From SIG565 sp045656145 (lineage in GTDB: Bacteria > Bacillota > Clostridia > Oscillospirales > Acutalibacteraceae), in the NCBI GenBank assembly GCA_045656145.1, contig JAZOQP010000012.1, forward strand, positions 1-26,764: DNA of 26,764 nt, written 5' to 3'. The translations under genes and the position numbers were made by a program. Positions 16,231 to 23,304 of the stretch are shown here, in pieces. How positions within the stretch are numbered: position 1 is the stretch's first letter; each line of letters starts with the position of its first letter. The notes beneath the pieces are model-generated. The model did not search any database, was not told the DNA's origin, and was given only the letters and a program-made list of their open reading frames with translations.

Positions 16231-17058
16231 CTAACAAGATATGGTTGTTGATTTCAAATCCAATCTTTTAATAATATCCTCTTGAATTTCAGGGGATAAA
16301 TCAAGGAAATTAACGAATGTTCCATGAATTCGCATAATATAAACACCGCTTGGAGCATATTTTTCAGGCTCCGCCAAAACCTTTCTTAAGGTTTCGGGGG
16401 TTGTAACATTAACATATAGATAGAAAGGAGCTATGCCGCTACCCATCTCGTTAAAAAATAAGGGTTTTATAATGCGCTCATAAAACTGCTTACCCTTTTT
16501 GAGAAGGCTATCTGCGCCGAAGAATTTGGGATCTATTCCAAGATGTGAAGCATAACCACCCGAAAACTTATTAAACGGTAACTTCATATTAGAAAGCATT
16601 CTAAAACCAAGACCCATTTCGGCTTCACCGTAAAGCGGGTCAACACCATAACCGAGCATTTCTCTTGAGAGTCTTCCATCGGGAGTTGCTCCCACCCAAT
16701 AGCCATAGGTTAAATGGGTAGATGGACTCGAAAAATCAGGGCGGAAAGAATTCCCTAAATAATTTTTCTTTGATTTTAAAATATCCGAAACCTTTATAGC
16801 TATTTCGGCGGCTTCTTTATCAACAGTTTCTTTATTATTGCCAAACTTTTCTGCATTCTTTAAAAATTCGCGCAGTTCTTCATAACCCTCAAAATTATTT
16901 TTAAGGGCACAAATCAGTAATTCCCTTTTATTCGGATACGCCTTATCAAACTCATCTATTGCAATAAACGAATCGGCAAGAATACTAAGGCCATGAACCA
17001 AACAACCGCTACCGTTATATTTAGTGCCTTGAAGCTTGGTATCGCGCATATCAGCACC
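16231..17058 (-). pseudogene. Glycyl radical enzyme (pyruvate formate-lyase-like), C-terminal remnant
   Basis: About 275 residues of recognisable glycyl radical enzyme remain, against 700-850 in intact members. The KYNGSG...LADSF segment, GATPDGRLSREMLGYG, and the C-terminal glycine loop IMRIHGTFVNF (Gly codon 16321-16323) align in order with the end of the family fold. The catalytic Cys lies N-terminal to this segment in the family and is missing, so the product could not be active. The frame continues to 17127 only by running through reversed AraC sequence; homology stops near 17058, exactly where the AraC-like remnant begins on the other strand. The specific substrate class is unknown. Confidence 0.83.
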
Positions 17059-17065
17059 CGAAAAA

Positions 17066-17332
17066 TTTTTTAGCAATAAAGAACTTGCCGAAAAGCTTAA
17101 CATTTCAGTAAAAACCGCCGAAAACAAGTTTAAAGAGAAATTTTCAATAACAATTCATCAATATATTTTAAATTATAAAATCAAGGAAGCAATATCCTAT
17201 TTTGATACCTTCCCCGAAATCAGTATTAAAGAGGTTGCCTTTAACCTAGGCTTTTATGATGAGTACCATTTCAGCAAGCAATTTAAAAAAATAATGGGCA
17301 TTTCGCCTCTTTATTATAAAAATAAAAATTAA
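17066..17332 (+). pseudogene. AraC-family regulator, C-terminal DNA-binding remnant
   Basis: About 88 residues covering the two helix-turn-helix motifs of the AraC/XylS DNA-binding domain: KELAEKLNISVKTAENKFKEKF and, downstream, SIKEVAFNLGFYDEYHFSKQF followed by MGISPLYY. The N-terminal effector domain normally found before this is absent; upstream sequence is the opposite-strand glycyl radical enzyme remnant. An open frame extends to a TTG at 17036, but no convincing SD or promoter is visible there, so I treat it as a truncated gene. A solo AraC DNA-binding domain made from an accidental start is possible but unsupported. It ends just before the tRNA promoter. Confidence 0.82.
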
Positions 17333-17335
17333 TGC

Positions 17336-17364
17336 TTGATTATTTGAAAATATTGTGTTATAAT
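17336..17364 (+). promoter_or_regulatory. Promoter of tRNA-Arg
   Basis: TTGATT (17336-17341), a 17-nt spacer and TATAAT (17359-17364) lie about 25 bp upstream of the mature tRNA 5' end, on the same strand. Confidence 0.88.
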
Positions 17365-17389
17365 AGCCATTGCTGTAAAAACAGTATTT

Positions 17390-17466
17390 GCGCTGATAGC
17401 TCAGCTGGATAGAGCATCTGCCTTCTAAGCAGAGGGTCGGGGGTTCGAGTCCCTTTCAGCGTGCCA
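17390..17466 (+). tRNA. tRNA-Arg, anticodon UCU
   Basis: A 77-nt cloverleaf including an encoded CCA. The acceptor stem pairs 17390-17396 with 17456-17462 (one G-U at the first pair), the D arm has AGCTCAGCTGGAT, the anticodon loop is CTTCTAA with anticodon TCT, and the T loop is TTCGAGT. The T stem has two G-U pairs. It decodes AGA (and possibly AGG) codons. Plus-strand gene between opposite-strand neighbours, with its own promoter and terminator. Confidence 0.95.
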
Positions 17467-17510
17467 ATAAAGAGAACAGGTGCCGTTAGGTACTTGTTCT
17501 CTTTATTTTT
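17466..17510 (+). terminator. Rho-independent terminator of tRNA-Arg
   Basis: A 19-bp stem (17466-17484 with 17489-17507, two G-T pairs) with a GTTA loop ends in a T run. It starts at the last base of the encoded CCA. Confidence 0.93.
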
Positions 17511-17517
17511 ATATTGT

Positions 17518-17529
17518 AAGGGACTCGAA
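17518..17529 (+). repeat. 12-nt anti-T-arm sequence complementary to the tRNA
   Basis: AAGGGACTCGAA is the exact reverse complement of 17444-17455, which is the T loop and 3' T stem of tRNA-Arg. The two arms bracket the terminator hairpin, so a read-through transcript could extend that hairpin into the tRNA body. Confidence 0.8.
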
Positions 17530-17540
17530 GCCTGAGAGGG

Positions 17541-17635
17541 TGAGCGGTGTGAAGAAAACAGTCCGGTGGACTGTTTTTAACCGCGAAGTCCGCAGTGGCT
17601 ATGCCACAAGGATGGAAAGCGCCAACGGCGATTTT
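17541..17635 (+). other. 95-bp spacer module between the two tRNA-tail repeats
   Basis: This stretch holds a terminator-like hairpin at 17555-17577 (AAAACAGTCC, GGT loop, GGACTGTTTT), a GTGGC-TAT-GCCAC hairpin at 17595-17607 and a short CGCC-AAC-GGCG hairpin near 17620-17630. I see no credible gene; open frames crossing it simply translate the repeat. Its function is unknown. Confidence 0.6.
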
Positions 17636-17727
17636 GTCCCTTTCAGCGTGCCAATAAAGAGAACAGGTGCCGTTAGGTACTTGTTCTCTTTATTTTTATA
17701 TTGTAAGGGACTCGAAGCCTGAGAGGG
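17636..17727 (+). repeat. 92-bp direct repeat, copy 2 (orphan tRNA tail plus terminator)
   Basis: Identical to 17449-17540. It carries only the 3' end of tRNA-Arg (18 nt including CCA) with no tRNA body upstream, followed by a second copy of the terminator hairpin (17653-17697). Confidence 0.95.
17653..17697 (+). terminator. Second copy of the tRNA-Arg terminator
   Basis: Exact duplicate of the 19-bp hairpin and T run at 17466-17510. It would catch transcripts that pass the first terminator. Confidence 0.85.
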
Positions 17728-17729
17728 CA

Positions 17730-17773
17730 AAAAGTGAAAAAGAAAAATGCTCGGACTACTCCGAGCATTTTTC
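17730..17773 (-). terminator. Rho-independent terminator of the rimP-nusA-truB/ribF operon
   Basis: A 14-bp stem (17742-17755 with 17760-17773) with the ribF stop codon in its 4-nt loop is followed on the minus strand by T-rich sequence. The hairpin overlaps the last codons of the coding region. A short A-rich side gives it partly bidirectional character. Confidence 0.88.
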
Positions 17774-19495
17774 TATATCTGATAAAATATTTTGTTTTAA
17801 TTCATCGAGCGAAGAAAATCTTTGCTCATCCCTTAAAAATTTCAAAAATTTAATGGTTACAACCTTTCCGTAAATATCGGAATTAAAGTTTTGAATATAG
17901 GTTTCAGCCTGCACTCTATCGGTTTTAAATGTTGGCCTGATGCCAATATTTGTAATACCATTATAATCAATACCATCAACCGTAATCTTTGTTTTATAAA
18001 CACCGAAACGAATATCAGCATTTTTTTCGGGATATTCCTGATTAATGGTTGGGAAACCTATTGTTCTTCCTCTTTGGTCCCCAGCAATTACCGGCGCGGA
18101 AAATCCATAAGGTTCTAACAGGCACTCATTTGCTTTTTCTATTTCTCCAATTTTTAAGAATTCTCGAATTCTTGTTGAAGAAAGCGCCTCTCTTTCCCAT
18201 AAAACAGGCTCTATTTCTTTAAATTCAATACCGTTTTCATTGCAAAAAGATTTTAAAAGCTCGGTGTTACCCTCGCCGCCAAAACCAAAGCGATAATTAT
18301 AACCCGAAGTTATAAAAGCGGGATTGAATTCCTTTTTAAGAAACTCTAAAAAGTCTATTGCCTTCATTTCTCTGATTTGCATAAAATCAAGGAAATGAAC
18401 TTTTTTTATGCCTAGCGCCTCTATTATCCTTTTTTTATCCTCTGCACCTGTTAAAACAAGTTTATGAGAGGTATCCATTAATTTGGGTGGTTCGGGGAAG
18501 GCTACAGCAACGCTTTTATAACCACTATCCGCCGCGGCTTTAAGCACCGCAAAATGCCCCTTATGAACGCCATCAAAGGTGCCTAACGCAATAGCAGTTT
18601 TAGGCTTTTCATCATTAAGTTTCATAAGGCATTTTATCCTTATTTCCTCATTTTCGGTATCAACGCTGCCTATTCCTAAAAATTCGGTTTTGGTTTTAAT
18701 CCTAACCAACTCACCATTATCTTTAGGCTCAAATTTTAAATATTCAAACCCAAGCTTGCCGCCATTTAAAAAGCGAACTGCCTGCTTTTCACTCACAAAA
18801 ACCTGCCTTAAGTGTTCAACCGCTTTTTGCTCATCAATCAGGTAGTTTTCAATAGTATCAGGTGTTATATCCTCAAGATTAACGCTTTCTTCCAAGCCGA
18901 AGCCTGAAGTAAAATCACGACGAAGCGCCTTAAGCGTTGCACCACAACCAAGATACTCGCCGATGTCTCGGCAAAGCGCCCTTATATAAGTTCCCTTAGA
19001 GCACCTTATTTGAAGAGTGATTTCATTTTCATTTAATTCACTTTTTTTAGTGATTTCATAAATTTCAACTTCGCGCTTTGGCACCTCTACAGCAATGCCT
19101 CGCCTTGCCAACTTATAGAGAGGCACGCCATCCTTTTTAATGGCAGAAAACGCGGGCGGTATCTGGGTGATTTCCCCCGTAAACCGAGAAAGCGCTAAAG
19201 ACAGCATTTCGGCCGTTATATTAACCTCTTTTTTATCTATTACATTACCCGTTATATCATCGGTATCGGTAACTGTACCAAAAAGAAAGGTTGCGGTATA
19301 AACCTTATCAGCATCAAGCAAAAATGAAGAAAGCGCAGTTGCTCTGCCAATAAAAATAGGCAAAACACCCGTAGCCATAGGGTCTAAAGTTCCCGTATGG
19401 CCAACCTTTTTAGTGCCTGCGGCCTTTCTTACCCTTGCAACTGCGGCAAAGGAGGTCATACCCTCAGGTTTATTAACAATCAGTAGCCCCTGCAT
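17756..19495 (-). CDS. truB-ribF: TruB-RibF fusion: tRNA pseudouridine-55 synthase + riboflavin kinase/FAD synthetase
   Basis: One uninterrupted 579-aa frame encodes two complete enzymes. Residues 1 to about 289 are TruB: LLIVNKPEGMTS, the catalytic D38 in GHTGTLDPMATGVL, and a C-terminal PUA-like part. Residues about 291-579 are RibF: the FMN adenylyltransferase signature GTFDGVHKGH (305-314), the LSSTRIREFL helix, then the kinase motifs GRTIGFPTIN (476-485) and NIGIRPTF (516-523). TruB makes pseudouridine 55 in the tRNA T loop; RibF makes FMN and FAD from riboflavin. Separate adjacent truB and ribF genes after rbfA are usual in Firmicutes, so this is a head-to-tail fusion with almost no linker. 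The ATG at 19495 has GGAGG 6 nt upstream and overlaps nrnA by 23 bp. Confidence 0.9.
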   Translation of the reverse strand: MQGLLIVNKPEGMTSFAAVARVRKAAGTKKVGHTGTLDPMATGVLPIFIGRATALSSFLLDADKVYTATFLFGTVTDTDDITGNVIDKKEVNITAEMLSLALSRFTGEITQIPPAFSAIKKDGVPLYKLARRGIAVEVPKREVEIYEITKKSELNENEITLQIRCSKGTYIRALCRDIGEYLGCGATLKALRRDFTSGFGLEESVNLEDITPDTIENYLIDEQKAVEHLRQVFVSEKQAVRFLNGGKLGFEYLKFEPKDNGELVRIKTKTEFLGIGSVDTENEEIRIKCLMKLNDEKPKTAIALGTFDGVHKGHFAVLKAAADSGYKSVAVAFPEPPKLMDTSHKLVLTGAEDKKRIIEALGIKKVHFLDFMQIREMKAIDFLEFLKKEFNPAFITSGYNYRFGFGGEGNTELLKSFCNENGIEFKEIEPVLWEREALSSTRIREFLKIGEIEKANECLLEPYGFSAPVIAGDQRGRTIGFPTINQEYPEKNADIRFGVYKTKITVDGIDYNGITNIGIRPTFKTDRVQAETYIQNFNSDIYGKVVTIKFLKFLRDEQRFSSLDELKQNILSDIEKCSE

Positions 19496-20453
19496 TCCCT
19501 TCCTCCAATGCCTCTTTAACACATTCAAGCACTTTAGCCTTCACATTCTCTAAATCGCCTTTAAGTGTGCAACCTGCGGCAGCTTTATGACCGCCGCCAC
19601 CGAGTTTTTTGCAAATTTCGCTCGCATTAAGCGGATCATAGGTGCGAAGCGAGATTTTATAAGTATCCTCATCGGTCTGCTTTACCGAAACGCCTGCCAA
19701 AACGCCCTCTACCGAGCGCGAAATAACTGCAACGCCCTCTAAATCACTCGGCTCGCAACCTGAAACCTTTTGCATTTCATCGGTAACGGTAAGCAATATG
19801 CAGCGATTATCGAAATGAAATTCTGCCGTTTCAAGCACCATTTTTTCAAGCTGAAGTCTTGCCTTAGATTTGGTATCAAACATAAGGCGATTAATTTCGG
19901 CAGCATCGATATTCTTTTTATAAAGTTCTGCCGCTATCAAATGGGTTTTAACCGTAACATTAGAATACTTAAAGCAACCTGTATCTGTAGCAAGGCCTGT
20001 ATAAAGGCATTCTGCCATAAGTGTAGTAATAGGAGTTTTAAGCGTTTTCAAAATATCGAAAATGCATTCAGCCGTAGCTGAAGCCTTATCATCAAGGTAA
20101 AGTTTTTCAGCATATTCAGTATTTGAAACATGGTGGTCGATGCAAAGGTCAACCCTGCTTTTGCAAGACTCATATAATTCGCCTAAAAGCTTTGCATCGG
20201 CAACATCAACCGCAATTATGGTTTCATATTCTATTGGAGTAAGCCCCGCTTTTTTAACGAAATAATCGTATTTTGCGGGGATATCATCACTACAAACCAC
20301 ATAAGCTTTTTTATTAAGACTTTTAAGACCTAAAGCCAGAGCGTATGCCGAGCCCAAAGTGTCGCCATCGGGGGACACATGGGTTAGAATTATGAAATTG
20401 TCCCTTTTCTTTAAAAAGCGGCATACAGCACTCAGATTTAACTTTTCACTCAT
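19473..20453 (-). CDS. nrnA: DHH/DHHA1 phosphoesterase, NrnA-like (nanoRNase / pAp phosphatase)
   Basis: A 326-aa protein of the DHH family. Metal-binding motifs are visible in order: H25 and D29/D31 in LTHVSPDGDTLG, D83 in AVDVAD, D106-H107-H108, and the fourth-motif aspartate in YTGLATDTGCF. The DHHA1 substrate-binding domain ends with GGGGHKAAAG. NrnA degrades 2-5 nt RNAs from the 5' end and in many species also dephosphorylates pAp; related members hydrolyse c-di-AMP or pApA, and sequence alone does not decide between these. AAAGGA precedes the ATG; the gap to rbfA is 14 bp. Position between rbfA and truB is standard in Clostridia. Confidence 0.9.
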   Translation of the reverse strand: MSEKLNLSAVCRFLKKRDNFIILTHVSPDGDTLGSAYALALGLKSLNKKAYVVCSDDIPAKYDYFVKKAGLTPIEYETIIAVDVADAKLLGELYESCKSRVDLCIDHHVSNTEYAEKLYLDDKASATAECIFDILKTLKTPITTLMAECLYTGLATDTGCFKYSNVTVKTHLIAAELYKKNIDAAEINRLMFDTKSKARLQLEKMVLETAEFHFDNRCILLTVTDEMQKVSGCEPSDLEGVAVISRSVEGVLAGVSVKQTDEDTYKISLRTYDPLNASEICKKLGGGGHKAAAGCTLKGDLENVKAKVLECVKEALEEGNAGATDC

Positions 20454-20467
20454 ACTTTTATTCCTTT

Positions 20468-20812
20468 TTAATCTTTGTTAAAACCTTCAATAATCTTGGA
20501 TATACTAGCGCTTACTTCTATTGAATCATCAGCAATAAAGCGAAGCTCAGGCACCTTTCTTAGTTTCATTTTAGCGCCGAGTTCACGCCTCAAATACCCT
20601 GCGGCACCCTTTAAAGCCTTAACACTCTCTTTGGTTTTTTCAATTCCTTCAAGAGCGCTTACATAAACTGTGGCATAGGAAAGGTCGCCCGAAACATCTA
20701 CCTTAACGATGCTTAGCATATTGCTAACCCTCGGGTCCTTTACATTCCTTAAAAGTTCGCTAAGGGTAATTTTAATATCCGAAGTTATTCGGTTAATTTT
20801 ATATCCTGCCAT
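20468..20812 (-). CDS. rbfA: Ribosome-binding factor A
   Basis: A 114-aa KH-type protein. INRITSDIKITLSELLRNVKDPRV and the later LRRELGAKMKLRKVPELRFIADDSIE are classic RbfA sequence. It binds the 30S subunit during 16S rRNA 5'-end maturation and at low temperature. The ATG overlaps the infB stop in TAATG, so translation is probably coupled to IF2. Confidence 0.96.
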   Translation of the reverse strand: MAGYKINRITSDIKITLSELLRNVKDPRVSNMLSIVKVDVSGDLSYATVYVSALEGIEKTKESVKALKGAAGYLRRELGAKMKLRKVPELRFIADDSIEVSASISKIIEGFNKD

Positions 20813-23289
20813 TAGTCTTTATATTCCTCCATAATAAAGGCTTCGAAAACGTCGCCTTCCTTTAAATCGGCAAACTTATCAAGACCAATACCGCATTCAT
20901 AACCCTGAACCACTTCTTTAACGTCATCTTTAAAGCGGCGGAGAGAGTCAATCTTATCCTCGGTTATAACGATACCATCACGAACAACACGAATCTGGGC
21001 AGCCCTTGTTACCCTACCGTTAGTTACATAACATCCGGCGATTGTTCCAACACCCGAAATCTTATAGGTTGTTCTAACCTCGGCGTTACCAATGATAACC
21101 TCGCGGAATTTAGGAGCCAACATACCCTTCATAGCGGCTTCGATTTCCTCGATGCAGTTATAAATTACTCTGTAAAGGCGAACATCAACGCCCTCTCTCT
21201 CGGCAATTTCCTTAGCCACGCTATCAGGTCTTACATTAAAGCCAACAATAATGGCATTTGCGGTTTGAGCCAAAACAACGTCAGACTCATTAACTGCACC
21301 AACAGCGCCATGAATTACGCGCACCTTAACCTCTTCATTGGATAACTTTTCGAGGTTTTCGCGAACGGCCTCAACCGAGCCCTGAACATCAGCCTTAACA
21401 ATGATGTTAAGTTCTTTAAGGTTGCCTTCGCTGAATTTATCAAATAGGTTATCAAGAGTAACCTTTTGCTTGGAATTGAATAAATCTTCCTTGATTTTCT
21501 GCTTTCTTTGTTCAACAAGTTCTCTTGCGAGTCTTTCATCGGATACTGCATCAAATCCATCGCCTGCGGCGGGAGTTTCAGCAAGACCTGCAATTTCAAC
21601 AGGCACAGATGGACCGGCTTCCTTAACCTTTTTACCATTTTCATTGGACATAACACGAACACGGCCAACCGAAGTACCCGCAACAATAATATCGCCCTCG
21701 TGAAGTGTACCATTCTGAACAAGAAGTGTAGCAATAGGACCTCTGCCCTTATCGAGTCTGGCCTCAATAACAACACCCTTTGCTCTTCTATCGGGGTTAG
21801 CCTTAAGTTCGAGCATTTCAGCAACAAGAAGAATGTTTTCAAGAAGGTCATCAATACCTGCCTGTGTCTTAGCCGAAACGGGAACACAAATAGTCTCGCC
21901 GCCCCACTCTTCAGGAACGATAGAATGCTCGGTTAACTGTTGTTTTACAACCTCGGGGTTTGCCTCGGGTTTATCCATTTTGTTTATAGCAACAATAATC
22001 TGAACACCTGCTGCTTTAGCATGATTAATAGCCTCAACTGTCTGCGGCATAATACCATCGTCAGCGGCAACAACCAAAACTGCGATATCGGTAGCCATAG
22101 CGCCACGCTGACGCATAGCGGTAAATGCGGCGTGTCCCGGAGTATCAAGGAAGGTAATATCCTGACCCTTGCAGTTTACTCTATAAGCACCGATAGCCTG
22201 GGTAATACCACCGGCCTCGGTATCGGTAACGGCTGAATTACGAATAGCATCCAAAAGCGAGGTTTTACCATGGTCAACGTGACCCATAACAACAACTACA
22301 GGACTTCTCGGCTTTAGGCTTTCCTCGGTATCGGGTGTGTCATCCATAATCTGCTCTTCAATTGTTACAACAACGGCTCTCTCAATTTTAGCGCCCATTT
22401 CGGTTACAACAATTTCAGCAGTATCATAGTCGATTACCTGATTTACGGTTGCCATCATACCAAGCTTTAAGAGGGTCTTAATAACCTCAGCAGCGGTTTT
22501 CTTTAATGCCGCAGCGAGTTCGCCAACCGTGATTTCATCGCCAACGGTAACGGTAATCGGGGTTTTCTTAATCTTCTCAAGCTGCATTCTACGAAGCTTA
22601 TCAGCCTCGGTTTCGCGCTTAGCACCCTGCGGACGCTTATAATCCTGAGATTTTTGCTTAATCTTTTGCTTGCGAGAGTAATTATCATGCATACTGTTTG
22701 CAGGAGCAATGCTCTCGTATTTTTCATTGTATTTCTCCATATCCACGTGAACAGTACGTGTATCAACGTGGCGAATTTGTGCAGGGCCACGGTTTGGAGC
22801 GGCACCGGGCACCTTTTCTTTCTTCTGCGGGAAAACAAAGTTTTCAGCAGGCGCCTTTTTCTCTTCTTTCTTTGGCTCTGCCTTTTTAGGAGCCTCTTTC
22901 TTAGGCTCTGCTTTCTTAGGAGCATCCTTCTTTGGAGCCTCTTTGGGAGTTTCCTCCTTCTTAGCCTCTTTAGCCTTCTTCTCAGCCTCGGCGGCAGCCT
23001 TTAGCTGCTCAAGAATTGCCATCTGCTCGGCAAGTTTCTTATCCTTTTCAGCCTTGCGGGCATCGGCAGCGGCCTTTCTTGCCTCCTCGCCTGTTTTAAA
23101 ATATTCATCAAAACTCTCCACCTGATTATTGAAGGTCATAACTTCAAAAATAACATCAAGGTCGGATTCATTAAGAGTTGCACCGGATTTTTTAGCCTCG
23201 CCTATATTCTTCTCTAAAATAGCAGTAATTTCTTTAGAGGCAATATTAAAATCCTTAGCAGCATCGCTAACCTTATATTTAATCATCAT
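20812..23289 (-). CDS. infB: Translation initiation factor IF-2
   Basis: An 825-aa GTPase. The N-terminal IF2N-like helices (about 1-50) are followed by a Lys/Glu/Ala/Pro-rich disordered segment (about 70-150) with repeated KKxEPKKE-like units, a second IF2N domain (about 240-300), and the G domain with GHVDHGKTS, DTPGHAAFTAMR and NKMDKP. Domains II-IV complete the protein. It places initiator tRNA on the 30S subunit and promotes subunit joining. Two adjacent ATGs lie at 23289 and 23286; AGGAGG is 10 nt before the first, which I use. A TTG at 23295 is too close to the SD. Genes on both sides are canonical partners. Confidence 0.97.
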   Translation of the reverse strand: MMIKYKVSDAAKDFNIASKEITAILEKNIGEAKKSGATLNESDLDVIFEVMTFNNQVESFDEYFKTGEEARKAAADARKAEKDKKLAEQMAILEQLKAAAEAEKKAKEAKKEETPKEAPKKDAPKKAEPKKEAPKKAEPKKEEKKAPAENFVFPQKKEKVPGAAPNRGPAQIRHVDTRTVHVDMEKYNEKYESIAPANSMHDNYSRKQKIKQKSQDYKRPQGAKRETEADKLRRMQLEKIKKTPITVTVGDEITVGELAAALKKTAAEVIKTLLKLGMMATVNQVIDYDTAEIVVTEMGAKIERAVVVTIEEQIMDDTPDTEESLKPRSPVVVVMGHVDHGKTSLLDAIRNSAVTDTEAGGITQAIGAYRVNCKGQDITFLDTPGHAAFTAMRQRGAMATDIAVLVVAADDGIMPQTVEAINHAKAAGVQIIVAINKMDKPEANPEVVKQQLTEHSIVPEEWGGETICVPVSAKTQAGIDDLLENILLVAEMLELKANPDRRAKGVVIEARLDKGRGPIATLLVQNGTLHEGDIIVAGTSVGRVRVMSNENGKKVKEAGPSVPVEIAGLAETPAAGDGFDAVSDERLARELVEQRKQKIKEDLFNSKQKVTLDNLFDKFSEGNLKELNIIVKADVQGSVEAVRENLEKLSNEEVKVRVIHGAVGAVNESDVVLAQTANAIIVGFNVRPDSVAKEIAEREGVDVRLYRVIYNCIEEIEAAMKGMLAPKFREVIIGNAEVRTTYKISGVGTIAGCYVTNGRVTRAAQIRVVRDGIVITEDKIDSLRRFKDDVKEVVQGYECGIGLDKFADLKEGDVFEAFIMEEYKD

Positions 23290-23304
23290 GGGCAAAGTTC
23301 CTCC

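Larger units (their letters stand above)
17449..17540 (+). repeat. 92-bp direct repeat, copy 1 (tRNA tail plus terminator)
   Basis: An exact 92-bp sequence that begins inside the T arm of tRNA-Arg, contains the last 18 nt of the tRNA, the terminator hairpin and a 3' segment with AAGGGACTCGAA. An identical copy starts 187 bp downstream. The bases flanking both ends of the two copies differ, so the repeat boundaries are sharp. Confidence 0.95.

Noticed and set aside
17059..17127. N-terminal extension of the glycyl radical enzyme frame (residues before GADMRD)
   Set aside because: These codons are the reverse complement of the AraC helix-turn-helix coding sequence. The apparent start has no ribosome binding site and the residues do not match the enzyme family.
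17036..17332. A complete 98-aa plus-strand AraC-type regulator
   Set aside because: The first ten codons from the TTG come from the opposite-strand enzyme remnant. There is no SD or promoter, and the effector domain is absent. A truncated gene explains it better.
17449..17727. Two direct repeats with a spacer, considered as a minimal CRISPR array
   Set aside because: The repeat is 92 bp, contains a tRNA end and a terminator, occurs only twice, and no cas gene is present. It is not a CRISPR.
17480..17873. Plus-strand open frames of 68-80 codons crossing the tRNA tail repeats, both starting MPLGTCSLYFYIVRDSKPER
   Set aside because: Their identical N-termini are just the 92-bp DNA repeat translated twice. 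They lie across a terminator hairpin, have no ribosome binding site, and one runs antisense into ribF.
21315..21936. Long out-of-frame ORFs (190 and 142 codons) within infB
   Set aside because: Both overlap the conserved GTPase and later domains of IF2, lack ribosome binding sites, and encode no recognisable domain.
22654..23004. A 116-codon plus-strand frame opposite infB
   Set aside because: It is the antisense of the Lys/Glu/Ala-rich IF2 linker, which rarely makes stop codons on the other strand. Composition is Leu/Phe/Ser-biased and no initiation signals are present.
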